Assembly (NCBI RefSeq): GCF_010389155.1
Contig: NC_057768.1
Coordinates: 2,788,501-2,852,500 of the forward strand
Reading direction: 5' to 3'
Length of the DNA: 64,000 nt
Origin: Erigeron canadensis
Lineage: Eukaryota; Streptophyta; Magnoliopsida; Asterales; Asteraceae
In this document: positions 47,301-58,800 of the stretch, piece after piece
How positions within the stretch are numbered: the stretch's first letter is position 1
Layout: each line of letters opens with the position of its first letter
Made by a program: the position numbers and the translations under genes
The notes under the pieces: model-generated
Seen by the model: the letters and a program-made list of their open reading frames with translations, nothing else
The model's database searches: none
Told to the model about the DNA's origin: nothing

Positions 47301-48194
47301 TAAACACGAATATCTTAGAGTGAGAGTGATTGATGACCAGGTATAATCATGCAAGTGTCACTTGTTTTGGTGCTATCTTCCTATTTTACTTTTTTAAGTG
47401 AATCTGTTTTCCAGATTTTCAGACCATCAATTCTTATTAGTGCCAGTACCTTTACATGTCTGTATACAATCATGATAATCAACATCTCTTTGTGTTAAAT
47501 ATGTGTAGGTTGTCCTGAAGAACCTGCCACCGAACAGCGTACTTATAGATGAAATTATGGACCATGTGAAGGGCTTCCTCATCAGCAAGACATTGTTGAA
47601 AGGAGAGACTTCATCCTCTCATCCATTGCACCATCTTAGAGGGGACAATGCAAGTGTACATAAACTCTATTTTCGTTTGGTTTTTACTCAGTAATATTGT
47701 TTCTCGGTTTCATTGCATAATTCTTTTATCTCTAGATCTCTCTTAGGGACAAAACTTGCAACTCAAACCGATGTGCCAATAGTTAAAAACATAGAGAAAG
47801 TTTAAATCAATTGGGTATATAGAAAACCAATTTGAAAACCAATGCTTTTTTCTTGCAGGAATGGAGAATTGGTCCAACAATTTTGACTTTGTGTGAGCAC
47901 CTCTTTGTAAATTTTGCAATCGGATGGCTGAGAAAGCAGGCTAGTGAGCTGACATCCAAAATCAAATGGGAGGGTAAGTTTAACGCTGGTGATGAACAAG
48001 CTATTGTCCAGGTATCCACCCCAAAACAGCAGAGTAAGGCATCTGTATTGAAGTGGGGTGTTGGAAGGTTTGTTTTTGCAGGTATTGTTGCATATATTGA
48101 TGGTAGGTTATGTCGTAGTATTCCTAATCCTGTAGCTAGGCGCATCGTTAGTGGTTTTGTGTTGAGTTTTCTTGACAAAAATGATGATAAATGA
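29362..48194 (+). CDS. VPS13: VPS13-family bridge-like lipid-transfer protein (36 exons)
   Basis: VPS13 proteins form a long hydrophobic groove that carries lipids between organelles at contact sites. Exons: 29362-29645, 30403-30490, 30974-33084, 34369-34483, 34687-35544, 35714-35954, 36027-36475, 36711-36834, 36931-37055, 39182-39840, 39910-40027, 40104-40220, 40411-40505, 40757-40902, 41027-41082, 41162-41375, 41501-41875, 41942-42219, 42294-42379, 42429-42539, 42624-42882, 42991-43407, 43538-43634, 43906-44216, 44353-44505, 44807-44974, 45193-45321, 45404-45493, 45565-45671, 45767-45915, 46571-46653, 46733-46828, 46908-47030, 47257-47340, 47509-47649, 47859-48194. All phases agree, giving 3,130 aa. 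Residues 1-95 are chorein-like (PWLLQELELELKLGFLRSHV). From about residue 1,860 comes the VAB/SHR-BD region (PLLRVHNKTDFLIELRF, TPYTLRNNNDFGLYCLAS, PYRIENCLRDASI), then the ATG2/VPS13 C-terminal region (DEETLMRIVPFYRRSLSD, DPSSGLVKLPGLTLG). Length and N-terminus resemble Arabidopsis At3g50380. No disabling change seen. Introns 28 and 35 start with GC. Confidence 0.9.
29699..29951. mobile_element. Stowaway-like MITE in VPS13 intron 1
   Basis: Left end TTAATTGTCCCAATTTATATGTCC and right end ATAGGACGTTTAAATTGGGATGGAGGGA are inverted Stowaway termini, with internal AACTTTGACCGTAAG / TAGTCAAAGTTGTG pairing. The outermost bases and the TA duplications are not clear. Confidence 0.65.
30140..30305. 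mobile_element. hAT-type MITE remnant in VPS13 intron 1
   Basis: The right end CCATTGCCACCCCTA is the reverse of the widespread plant hAT terminus TAGGGGTGGCAATGG, and the interior has the usual GGGTTGGGTTTGGGTTGG tract. The left end is eroded. Confidence 0.5.
37383..38393 (+). mobile_element. TRIM retrotransposon in VPS13 intron 9
   Basis: A 1,011-bp miniature LTR element. LTRs are 37383-37535 (153 bp) and 38245-38393 (149 bp), both TATTAGAC...GGTTTATCA with the motif CTCTATAAATATAGCC or a close variant (TATA box). The primer binding site TGGTATTAGAGCC follows the 5' LTR directly and matches the initiator-Met tRNA type with one change; a polypurine tract GCGGGGGAG precedes the 3' LTR. An exact 5-base duplication AAGAC flanks it (37378-37382, 38394-38398). 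The 709-bp interior has no ORF but holds two copies of AGAGATCGTTC-GAC-AACGGCGGTCCTAT. The LTR start is TA rather than TG in both copies. Confidence 0.93.
44560..44725 (-). repeat. tRNA-derived SINE fragment in VPS13 intron 25
   Basis: On minus, TGGTGCCCATCGGTAAGG resembles an A box and GGGTTTGAGTCCCAC a B box, spaced as in a tRNA-derived SINE. The 3' end is unclear. Confidence 0.55.
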
Positions 48195-48935
48195 GAATTG
48201 TCCAGTGTATATTACCTGTATATTGGTAGAATAGAATTACTTCAGAAATTTTGATAGACGGTTGAAGTAAAATCGAACCATCAAAAGATACGCTTGGGAA
48301 AACTGTACTAATATATAATTACATACATTAGAATGCTACTTTATATTTAAATCAGCTATCTTTTAAATATAACTTATTATCTATGTTATTATATATTTCT
48401 ATGTAATTTATATTAGCGTATAGCGGTAACCTTTTTTTAACTTTTGTTTTTTCAATGTTTTTGTATAAAAGTTATTAAAAATAAATAAAGAGGGAAACGA
48501 TAAATCGATTTGAAAGAATAGCCAAATAATTATTCTAATAATGACATGCGGTAAATCTAAGGAGAAGATTTTGAAATAGATTTAGTGAAATTCATGTCAT
48601 TATCTTATGAATTTAAGAGTATTTTCAGGAACATAAGTTTTGCATTTTAAAATATTTTATAACAGAAAAATACGAGTGTTACATATTCAATATCATTGTA
48701 AAAAGATGTGAATGTCATGTTTTCATTGAGTATGAAGATGATATGACTATTGCAGTTCAAAAAAGAAAAAAAGAAAAATAATGATGTTTCTTTTAACGTT
48801 TAAGATATTGTTTCAATATGTTTATGTTATAATCAGTTATTGGTTTAGTCAGTGAAAATATATTTGACCTGATAATGCGATAATTCACTAGTCACTATTA
48901 TTTGAAAAAAGCGATAGTGAAGATGAAAAGCTAAC
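48195..48935. other. 3' flank of the VPS13-family gene
   Basis: AT-rich, with no gene or element recognised. It should contain the 3' UTR and the polyadenylation region of the upstream gene; AATAAA-like words occur near 48482. Confidence 0.6.
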
Positions 48936-48938
48936 TAA

Positions 48939-49178
48939 GGCCGGTCCTTATAGCACTTCTCCTCTACGTCTGCCTCGCGTCCGACGCCACCCACCATGAA
49001 GACCATAGTAGGCGGTTGCTTCCAGATTTGGATGCACGTTTAGAGGAGAAAGAGTGTTAGACGTGAGTTAGAAGTAAAGGGTTATAAGGAAGGGTGTGTT
49101 TTGGTGTGTCTAGAAGAGAGAGAAACTAATGAATAGTGTTAGACGTGGGTTAGAAGCGGGTTCCTATAAGGAGCGGCC
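48939..49178. mobile_element. Tourist-like (PIF/Harbinger) MITE
   Basis: 240 bp with inverted ends GGCCGGTCCTTATAG / GGCCGCTCCTTATAG and a TAA duplication on both sides (48936-48938, 49179-49181). The inside contains repeated GTGTTAGACGTGRGTTAGAAG (about 49052 and 49137) but no ORF. The family differs from the MITE at 13193. Confidence 0.8.
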
Positions 49179-49181
49179 TAA

Positions 49182-50067
49182 CTATGGTAAATTCCCAATT
49201 TCCCAAGAGACCAAAACCTATCGATTACATTCCTTTTCTTTTTAACGGCAAATTCGGTTAACTGACTAATCGTTGGGACACCTAATTTTATTCTTCACTT
49301 AAGTAAACCCACCATAGGTGAGAAAAATTATGGTTGGAGGCCAAATATTTTGTTACAGGTTGGATTTAAAACCATGACCTCGTCGTAATTGAAGCTATTT
49401 TGGGTATTTCACCTCCGAAAGTTATTGGCATGAGATATCTGCGAATATAGTCATCTGCTTGAAAGAGCACTATCGAATACAATTACGAGCAAATTTATTT
49501 TCATTATGTAACGAAACTACTTTGTGTTAAGACATTTACACAATATTGTAAGTCAGTTTCGTAGCTTTGGTCTTAAGTCTTAAACCACCGTTATTTATTT
49601 AATTCTAACTTCTTATCATATCAATATATCATTATACAGCCTTTTTAAATAGGTTTTCAACGACAGATCATATAAATCATTATAGGTAAACAATTCATAT
49701 ATATAGATAGTTGGTCATATTGGTTCGACTACAAAAAAAAAAAAAAAAGAAGAAAAGGTTTGATGACTGTATATTGTCGCTTTACATAATATTTTACTAC
49801 ATCTTCATACGTATGGAAAAAAAGAATTTCTGGAAGTAAATATCCTTGATCGACTTTTCATATAGATGCATTTGACTTTGTTATTATTTTAACTTATGAA
49901 GATAAGAGAAATCCAGAAAATGATATTCTATATCTTTTAAGAGACTGAGTTTGGCAAAATTTTGAATTTGTATTTTCATAAAATTTTAAGATAGTTGATT
50001 CTTTAATTTAGTGTTTTATTATGGTGGTAAACTTTCAGAGTTTTTATTATAAGTTGTAATATCTATA
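49182..50067. other. intergenic AT-rich sequence
   Basis: No gene is supported; 49300-49420 has a weak SINE-like look (CATGACCTCGTCGTAATTG) that I could not delimit. An A16 tract is at about 49733-49748. Confidence 0.5.
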
Positions 50068-50269
50068 TCTATATTCCCTTATAAAGAGTATTAGATTTCT
50101 TAAAATTCAGCATTTTTTTTCTTTCCAAAATACCCTTACTTAAATATAAAACTCTTATATACCCTCATTTCCCCATTCTTTTTAATAATTACACATTCTC
50201 ATCGACTTTCTATAACCCTCCGCCGCTGCTCTCTTTATTCACCGCCGCAACGCGCGGGTACTATGCTCG
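50068..50269 (+). mobile_element. short Helitron-like element
   Basis: It begins TCTATATTCCCTTATAAAG after a host A and ends CGCAACGCGCGGGTACTATGCTCG before T. CTCG differs by one base from the CTRR rule. It has the same general 3' tail as 27601-28290. Confidence 0.5.
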
Positions 50270-50436
50270 TATAATATTATATTAATATATAATATATGTT
50301 TCAGTTTAAGTACGTATAGTAGACACAAACATGGAGAAATATTTTATCGAATAAATGAGCAATACTGAATAAAATAATATATAGTATGAAATTTCTTAAT
50401 TATATCCATATACATAAGTCTATGAAATTCATTTTA

Positions 50437-50694
50437 TCTATACTCCCCTTATAATACAAACTAGGTATTCTATTTTTGTAATCCCTTAATCTCTTAAAAC
50501 ATTTATAACATATATCTTTTATCTACTAATTAATTAACTTCATTAACTCTTTAAATCACATGAATTATTTTACATCCATGAATTATTTTACATCAATTAT
50601 CTATCTTATTTGTCGTCGTTGCCACTATAAGTTGTCACCGCCATCACCAACACGTTGCCGCCTACACTACCGCATTATGTGGGTATTCGTCTAG
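50437..50694 (+). mobile_element. Helitron-like element, clean ends
   Basis: 258 bp, beginning TCTATACTCCCCTTATAA after A (50436) and ending GCATTATGTGGGTATTCGTCTAG before T (50695): TC start, CTAG end and A|T insertion, with a short GC-rich hairpin just ahead of the end. A second copy of this family is at 62639-62861 and a third, interrupted, at about 52140-52988. There is no coding sequence. Confidence 0.7.
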
Positions 50695-51040
50695 TCTCCA
50701 TAAAAGTTATATTGGCATATGAAAGTGTCAAAAACAAATTTAAAAACATTAATTGTTAGAGTTACATATGTGAGATGCAGTTTTCAAGCTTGGACGATCA
50801 CAAGTTAAAACTAGCCGCTTATCACTAGAAGTGTGAATGTTGATTTGAGTCACGTTTTTTTTATCACACTATGTGAATATCTTCATATCTTTTACTTACA
50901 CTTATCTTATTACGTTAGCATCATTTTCTCACCAATTACCGTCATCAATTTTTCTTTTTCTTTCAAATATTCACCTATCATTTAAATTTTGTCTTTGTTC
51001 AATTTAACATCTTATAATACCCCAATAAAAAACCATCTCC

Positions 51041-51300
51041 AAATGGTCTAGTGGCAAGGAGACCCCTTATTCTCACAAGATGTAACGGTTCGAGTCCTAC
51101 CCTAGACATATTTAAGAACGCCCACAGATATTTATTTTCCATCTATGATTGGTCTAGGTGAGTTCTTCCTCTAGATCTCTGGGTGATAGGGGTTTCTCAT
51201 TGAGTGATTTAAATTGAGGATCTATTCGGCGATGAGGTTTTCAAACGCAAACCAAGGTAAAGCAACGCAAACTAGACCACTTGATATTCAAGAGTAATTC
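51041..51300 (+). repeat. tRNA-derived SINE
   Basis: A-box-like TGGTCTAGTGGCAAGGAG at about 51043-51060 and a perfect B box GGTTCGAGTCC at 51087-51097 define an RNA polymerase III promoter. The body continues to about 51300. It resembles the TS-type SINE wording (CCCCTTATTCTCACAAG). The target duplications were not resolved. Confidence 0.65.
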
Positions 51301-51449
51301 ACACCTTTAAAAAAAGTAAAATTAAAAAGGCCGCCCATGTTCATTGTTGCCAACTTGTTTTTTGAACAATTAGTCGGTATTCGACATCAGAGAACGCCTC
51401 ACCGTATAATGATGAAACTGTTCACATACTCTAGACTACGAGATGTAGA

Positions 51450-51590
51450 CCATAAGCTGTTACAGATGATTTAGGGAAAAAACACACAGACTTGTCACTC
51501 CTAAGAGTCAAACATAAGACATGTGAGAAAAATCAAAGATGCATCTGCCAGTTGAGATAGCTTCATTTGTTTGCCAATTTGTTATTCACC
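51450..51590 (-). repeat. degenerate SINE-like fragment
   Basis: On minus, CTCAACTGGCAGATGCATC and ATGTTTGACTCTTAGGAG resemble decayed A and B boxes. Weakly supported. Confidence 0.35.
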
Positions 51591-52139
51591 CATCAATTAT
51601 AACCTTTTATCCAACTTAAATAAGTATAGACTTTATCTTTAAAGTCATTTTGAATATAAACCTAATAATATAACATCATTATGTGAAGGAATTTTATCTG
51701 TACGTGACAACATTATATTCATATTTCTTTTTTCATTCGTTTAAACTTTTTTAACAAATTTCGAAACTTTTGATAATTCTAAAAAATGTTAGGATTTTTT
51801 AAAAGTTTTGCTGCAATGTTTTTATGTTATATTTATATTTTCATTATTGACCAAGACCAAAAACAATTAGGTGTCATGCATTCACTTTCAAAGTGCATTG
51901 TACGATTATAACTTTTTGAGTTAAATGGAAATAGGGATTATATGCATTCAACAAAATATAGCGGTGGTCACGGTGGTGTGAAGTGTGAAACGCTAGCGGC
52001 CACTTTGTCTCGGTCAATAGGGATTTTCTTTTCATATCTCCCCCCGGCCCACACAATGTTGGCTTATGTACTTTGTTTTATGTTTGTCTCAAATGATTTT
52101 GCACAATTAACATTTCATCTACACTTACTTATATTATAA

Positions 52140-52988
52140 AAATAATAATCTCTTTGTTGAAAATTACATGATAAAAATTATTTAAACTTACACTATAAGT
52201 CATTTATCTTTTTAAAATATCTACATTAAAATTTTATATCAATTACTTTTACATTAATTATTTATACAACTCGACGTTGTCTTTATCACCAACACTCGCC
52301 CCCACCACCACAGTCAGTGTCGGCTCAACAGGTATGATAGGCTAGGCGACAACCTAGAGCCCAAAAATAGTCACTCCCTATCAACAACACTGATTTCCGA
52401 TGACTTTCTATTTGCCTCTTTCTCAGCAACCATTTATATTATATATCTATATACTACTAAGTACATACAAGTGTTTCTACTTATCTTTATTAGGAGTATT
52501 ATTTATTAATGTTTATAACTTTAGTGATTTTATAAGTAAGTCTCTTGTGAAATATTAAGCATTTTGGGATTCTTTTCTATTTAATTTTTGAGTTTTGATT
52601 GTTGTTTTTATTTTCTTTTCATTACCTATACATACAAACGTTTATATGCATATGTGGGTGTGTATTTTTCTTTTATAGATCTGTGATTGGGTTTGTTTGT
52701 AGTAGCCGAAGACGACTTGTGAATGCATCAATAATAGATCGACTTTAGTTATGAAAATACTTAATGTTCTAAAGTTCTCTAATGCCTGACCTATCGGTTT
52801 GATAAGTTAGGGGCATGGACCAAAACGGTAACAGAATTTCAAAATTGATCTCTATCAAAAAAGTTATTAGAGACCCTAAAATAAAGCCCCAAAATTATTC
52901 TTGCCTAGAGTCACAAAAATGCTTGAGCCGGCCCTGACCACAGTGTCACCGTCATAACCACCGTTTCATTGCGCGTGTAACGTGCTAG
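52140..52988 (+). mobile_element. Helitron-like element split by a hAT element
   Basis: The right end CATTGCGCGTGTAACGTGCTAG precedes T as in the copy at 50437-50694, and sequence at 52170-52300 resembles that copy's interior (ATCAATTA-TTTACATTAATTATTTAT). The left end is not certain. The hAT element at 52315-52936 with its duplication splits it. Confidence 0.55.
52315..52936. mobile_element. non-autonomous hAT element
   Basis: 622 bp with inverted ends CAGTGTCGGCTCAA / CAGGGCCGGCTCAA and an exact 8-base target duplication ACCACAGT (52307-52314 and 52937-52944), both typical of hAT transposons. There is no transposase ORF. Confidence 0.9.
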
Positions 52989-53185
52989 TTTTTATAATCA
53001 TTTTTCTTAATGACAAATTTCAAATAAAACATGTCTTACAATTTTTAAATAGTCGGTTGTTCTAACTGAGATCGGTTATACCTCTACCAATTAGGCATTA
53101 CAAGGAAAACCCTATATACAAACCTAAGAGGTGAATATAAGTTTGTTTCATACCTGAGCTTATTTACCTATACAAATATATAATA

Positions 53186-54233
53186 TTAGGTTTTTTACCC
53201 GCACGATGTGTTGCTATTTAAATATTTGCGTGATCATTTAAAATATCGTTAATGAAATATAGAAAACTAATCTAGATGTAAAGATATGTTGATGATTGGT
53301 AGAAGTCTTTTTTGCTAAATTATACATCCATGTTATTCATTGGTCCTTGCATTCATTGGAGTTTAGTAATAATTGTAGTTTATGGTTGATAAATGTACTC
53401 GAATTACTTGAAATCTACATAGTTTTAAAGTTATTTCTTACCATGATGTGTGCTATTTTGCATCCTTATAAACAATGAACATCCTTAAATGTTAAGAAAC
53501 AAAATCGTTAGTGATTTACATATATAACTAAAAAAAATTAGGGAGATTGATATAAAACTCAAAAAAATATAAAATTAAACCTATGTTACACAATACAAAG
53601 TACATACCTTCTAATTTGATAAACATAAAGAAGTGGATATTTCCATAACCGATGATTCAAAGTTATTTGATCTGAAAATTATTGGAGAACCATAGTTCAA
53701 GATATATATATATATATATATGTTCTTTCAAGACTAAATTAAACATTGTGTAGAAAAAAATTGAGAGGAAAATAAAACATATATCAATCTAAAATAACAT
53801 AGTAGATGAATTTTAATACCTATATAGTATTCAAAATAAGTATATTAGATTATTCTTTTTTTAATATTACATAGCATCTTTGAGGTAGTCTTATTTTCTA
53901 GAATATATACATGTTCATGCATTTTTTAGTTAATTATTAGTGGCATATATTTACTTTTGAAAATCACATATCTATTATATTGAGAAACTTTTGCCAAACA
54001 AATTTAGAAATGGATTTAAATGTGTTATTTATTTGTTTATTTTCTTTATATATGTATATATGTATATATGTATATATATATATATATATAAATAAAAAAA
54101 TAAGAGAAATATTGTAAAAAAGTGTGGAGATGGCATATAGGATTTATCATATATGGCAATATTTAAAGATAGTTTTAAAATTGAGGAAAACTTTAAATCG
54201 CTAAAATTCCTACTGTTTTAATAATTATATAGA
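53186..54233 (-). mobile_element. Helitron-like element, second copy of the 22.8 kb family
   Basis: On minus, it starts TCTATATAATTATTAAAACAG after A and ends CACATCGTGCGGGTAAAAAACCTAA before T (CTAA fits CTRR). Both ends match the interrupted copy at 22791-26907. Inside, TA and TATG microsatellites (about 53704-53721, 54047-54091) have expanded. No Rep/helicase gene. Confidence 0.6.
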
Positions 54234-54984
54234 TGTATCCTGTAAAACCTTAATAATTCCATCGGAAATGACCTTTCTCATTTCTTAGCTAGCTTATATT
54301 TCACAAACGTATTTTATTCTTGTTTTAATGAATGTAGTCAACATGGCAAAAATAATTTGACAAATATCTATATCTATAGTTCCAACGTGAATGAATAATG
54401 AATAGAATTACTACGTAACTGTATTTTTAATACAATGCAATCTGAAAAATATAATTTATAAGATTAATAACGAACCTTCACAACGTAAAGTCTAGGTCAA
54501 AAGTTTCAACGTAAGCTCAAAATTGAAAACCATTATTAGTGTCAAGTTCATTAAAATACTACTTAAAATAAACAATTTTAAAAAAAAAAATAGCTCAATT
54601 ACTAGTAAACATAAGTATATAAAGAGGTTGATACAATACCAATAAGGTGTTATTACAATAATGCAAATTGTATAAAGGTACCTAACATAAATTCTAAATA
54701 TTAAGCCTATTATACAAAAAATTAAAACTTTAAACTTTTGGGGCTAAAGAGGTTGCTTAATCTCTCATCACTGTAAAACCACCTTTTAGTGCCCTGTTGG
54801 TGAGCGGTGGAGGTGACGAGCCGACGACGGCGACATAGGTGTATGTGTGGGGAGAGATTTGAGTTTCTCATAATACAAAAGAATGTATGTGGTTAAAGTA
54901 TGTTGCGAATGAAAAGAATACATGACAAAAGGATAATTTTGAGAGTTTTCATGAAGGTTTTTTTTGTTTTTTTTTTTTTTTAAG
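54234..54984. other. intergenic AT-rich sequence
   Basis: Nothing recognisable apart from a GC-richer spot at 54790-54840 (GGTGGAGGTGACGAGCCGACG), perhaps another Helitron tail. No gene. Confidence 0.5.
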
Positions 54985-55190
54985 TTAGTTTCGATTCAGA
55001 CGTGCTGCAGACAATTTTAACCAGCGATTTGCTGGACCTTCAACTCTCTCCTCATAGAAAATACCTTGAGATGAGAAGCCCAATACTTGAACCCGAGACC
55101 TTGGATAAAAACTTACCTCCAAGGTATACATAAAAAATTTAAATAATACCCCTAACCAACCCACGTAACTGAGTGGTTTTTTCATGAAGC
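54985..55190 (-). repeat. SINE-like retroposon
   Basis: On minus, ACGTGGGTTGGTTAGGGG (A-box-like) and AAGGTCTCGGGTTCAAGT (B-box-like, GGTTCAAGT) are in tRNA-like order. The 66-codon minus frame across it is a by-product. Similar wording is found at 10500-10715. Confidence 0.55.
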
Positions 55191-55831
55191 GTTCTAGTTC
55201 TGAATTGATACCACAAAATAATATTACTTATTTAAATTGAAATTTCTCATACAATTAAAGTTTAATACACGGTACATAGATTATTTTCCACGTCAAGGGA
55301 ATCTTATCAATATCCAATCCAAAATGACAAAAAGGTAATACTTTGACAAAGAAAAAATAGAAACGCGCCTGTTTAATTTTCTTGCCCAATTACTTCACAT
55401 ACATATGTCATTATATTCATTTTCTAAACTTTCTCTTCCTTCTCATTTCTCACCCCCCACACACACACGACATCGGAAATCCTCGCCGGAGTCCCATCTG
55501 ACAAGTGCCAATAACTCTAAACAGTTGAGTCTCTTTACTACATCCTTTATTTTTTTATTTTTTTTGTATTTGCATATGTTTCTTCATCATATCATCATAT
55601 ATATAAAAATAAAAGTCAAATCACAACCTTCTATATACTCTTATCTCACATAGTAAATTTCTCATAAAATCTCACTGTTTTTCTCAGCATTTATGAAGCT
55701 TTTAAATCCATCAACCACACATCTTTAATGCCCTTATTATTTTCAAAGTCAAACCTTGATCATCTTCTTTCTCATTTCCAATTTCTTCATTTCAAAATCT
55801 TCTTTCAAATACCTCAAAAAAGCATTCAAAC
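55191..55831 (+). promoter_or_regulatory. upstream region of the WAKL14-type gene
   Basis: The stretch before the start codon carries a pyrimidine-rich leader (TTTCTTCATTTCAAAATC etc.) and a TATA-like TATATATAAAAAT at about 55597-55609, some 225 bases ahead of the ATG. The exact transcription start cannot be read from sequence. Confidence 0.35.
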
Positions 55832-58800
55832 ATGTTACATGAATATAACATTTTAGGATTCTTCGCAACCTTAATAATAACAACAACAACATACATAGTA
55901 CAAGCATCAAATTGTACTCGTACGTGTCAAAATAATAATAATCTTCCAAATAACCCAATAATTCCATACCCATTCGGTTTCTCAGATAGTTGCCACATCA
56001 AACTCAACTGTTCACAAAACGGCGAAATCCAAATTGGAAACTACACCGTGATAAACATCACACATGATCACATAAAATTAAAATTCCAAAACAATTGTGA
56101 CCGTGTGTTAAAAAGCCAAATGTGGTTACTTAATCACACGAATTTTGCCCTTAGTTCACGTAACGGGTTGTTACTCGAAAAATGTATCAATTCGTCGTTA
56201 ATTCCTTGCATGGTTTCATCAGCTAGTAATAATAGTAATACTACTATTACTAGACCTTCTGATTATCGTTTTAGTATACCTCAGTGTGATACAAATAGGA
56301 CCGAAAATTATTGTTTTTCTGATGAAAATCCTGGATATGATAAGTTTATGGATTTGGAAAAGTTGGAAAGTTGGAATTGTGAGAGGTTTTTATCGTCTGC
56401 GATTGTTGACGGAAATAGTGAAGGAATTAATAATAATAATAATGGTAGTAGTTTGGAGCCGAACACTAATAGTACGGCTACTGTGTCTTTAGAGCTTCAA
56501 TCTTTGGAATTGGGATGGTGGATGATTGGAGATTGTAATTGTGATGATAACGCGGTTTGTGTTAATGTTAGTGTTGGAAATCGGAGAGTTGGGTATCGGT
56601 GTCGTTGTAATGATGGGTTTGCCGGAGATGGATTTGTTGCCGGAGATGGGTGCCGGAAAGGTTAGTTTAATTAAAATATTTTTGGTTTATATATGTATTA
56701 AGTTAATTATTTTAACATGCATTGTTATTTTCTAGAGTAAAAGGTCACCAATTTTTTTTAGCTGTACATCGACAAACATGTTTTAAAGTGTTATACTATA
56801 TAATAACGGTGGTAAAAGATGTTCCAAGTATACACTTGGTTTGTTTAACATGGTGGTATATATAATTATTAAGAGTTATATAGTTTGAAGGCCATGTTAT
56901 ACATTCCATATTTAACATATAAAACATGCATGGTGGTTTAAATAGAAATTAATCCCAAAATATGTGTAAATATTTTATTTTATGTCTTTTTGGATACTTT
57001 GACAATAATATAGTAATGTACTTTGAAGACTAATTTTGTTTATTGATAAATTCGTTATTATTAAAAAGAAACTATGGTTCATTTAATTTTTTCCATACAA
57101 AAGTAATGTCATGCATGCGTATAATAATTTAAGGTAAATACCGATGAGTAACAAACATGTTAACGGATAGTTTTGATTTATAAAATACGGTGTATGTATT
57201 CTATCTTTTATAAAAGTAATAGCAAAGCTAATTTATAATTAATTTTTTTTTCTTCTTCATATTATTGTTGATTTGAAACATAATAAGCTAAGAATAAACT
57301 TTATTTTAGGTTCATATGGTCTATGATGATTAATAAATTACTCGTAATTCAAATTAGTACACGGAATCATATATCTTATTATAATATATGGATAACCAAC
57401 GTTATATACAAAAGGTCAAAAGCTATGACAGCAATTTAAAACCAACTAATACCTTTACTGTTAATTACTACAGTAGTATTTATTAATGTTTTCATGTCGA
57501 CTTTATTTAAAAGAGCAGCAAGGTTTGAATAATAATATTAAGAATGGCTTAGTCAAAGCATTTAAGTCGTCATACTAGAATAGGAATTAAAATTTAAAAA
57601 TAATGAACTTATAATACTCGCGTCTGCACTTAGTAGTTGTCTTTAGAAATGCAAGATTCTAAAAAATAATGAGAATGACTAAAGTCTTTCATGTGTACAA
57701 ATTGTTTAATAGGTAGCATGCCATCAACAGTTCACCATCTCCATCGGTTGTTAATATGGCACTTATTGATTAATGATTTAACAACTTTTGACTTTGACTA
57801 TGTCTTTGTAGCCCAGTGTGGAATGAATATGTGGACTAATAGACAATACTAATCTTCCTTCATGATCCACCCATGTTAGCTCTAGGCTTGTATATTAATA
57901 TGAAAGTTATATAAATTATTAAAAGTCATTGATGGTGGGTTGCAAGTAACTTCCTAAGATGGTTTTGTTGACTTTAGAAATCATTTTGGAGATTTTGTTG
58001 TTATTTTTTGTTTTGTATTTGTTGAGGGCTATTATTGTGAGTTTTAATTAATTGGTTGAGGCTTTCGTCTTATTGAGGTGTAAATTCAGTATCAATTTCT
58101 AACATATATGAGATTTAGAATTATTTAGAAGTAATATAGGCGTAGTTGTTAAAAAGATTGTATCTAAAAGATTGGGATCAAAGTTTAGTCTGAAACAAAG
58201 TGTTACTTAATCTCAGACTTTCTCATGAATGTGATAGTAGAGAATAAATGAAAAATGAAGCAAAAGAGAATAAATAGCATAATATCATGTGGTTCATAGT
58301 TTTTTTTTCTTTTTCTTTTCAATTTATCAACTATATGATTTCTCGGGTAGAGTCCAACTTGTGATTTTGATATTTGAATAATATTATTGATACTAACAAA
58401 AAGTCCTAGGGTAGTTCACACAATTGATTTCAGTTCTAGACTTCGTGTTTGTTCCAAAGATTTGAAAGGAAAAATCATTTTTTTTTTCGTGTTCTTCATA
58501 TACTAAATCCTCTTTGATGCCTTACATTGTAAACGATTACCGTAAATATGGTTGTGTTCTGCATTTGGAAGGTTTTGCTCTAAAGCATATTGTACACTTT
58601 AGTTGAATCACCAAATGACTAATGATTTGAACCCTTACATACCACAGCAAAGAAATGCGGCGCTTCAAGGTACATGTCTGGCGAATGTGGCGGAACAACA
58701 AGAGTAGGTGTACTCATCGGAGGTAATATGCGCAACTAATGCATGATGGCACACACTACATTTCATCTTTTTACCTTGTATAAAATACATAAGTTTAACT

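Noticed and set aside
51041..51110. A functional tRNA gene
   Set aside because: A and B boxes are present but the sequence cannot fold into a cloverleaf with paired acceptor ends; a SINE head fits better.
54985..55185. 66-codon minus-strand frame
   Set aside because: It lies across a SINE-like repeat with A- and B-box remnants.
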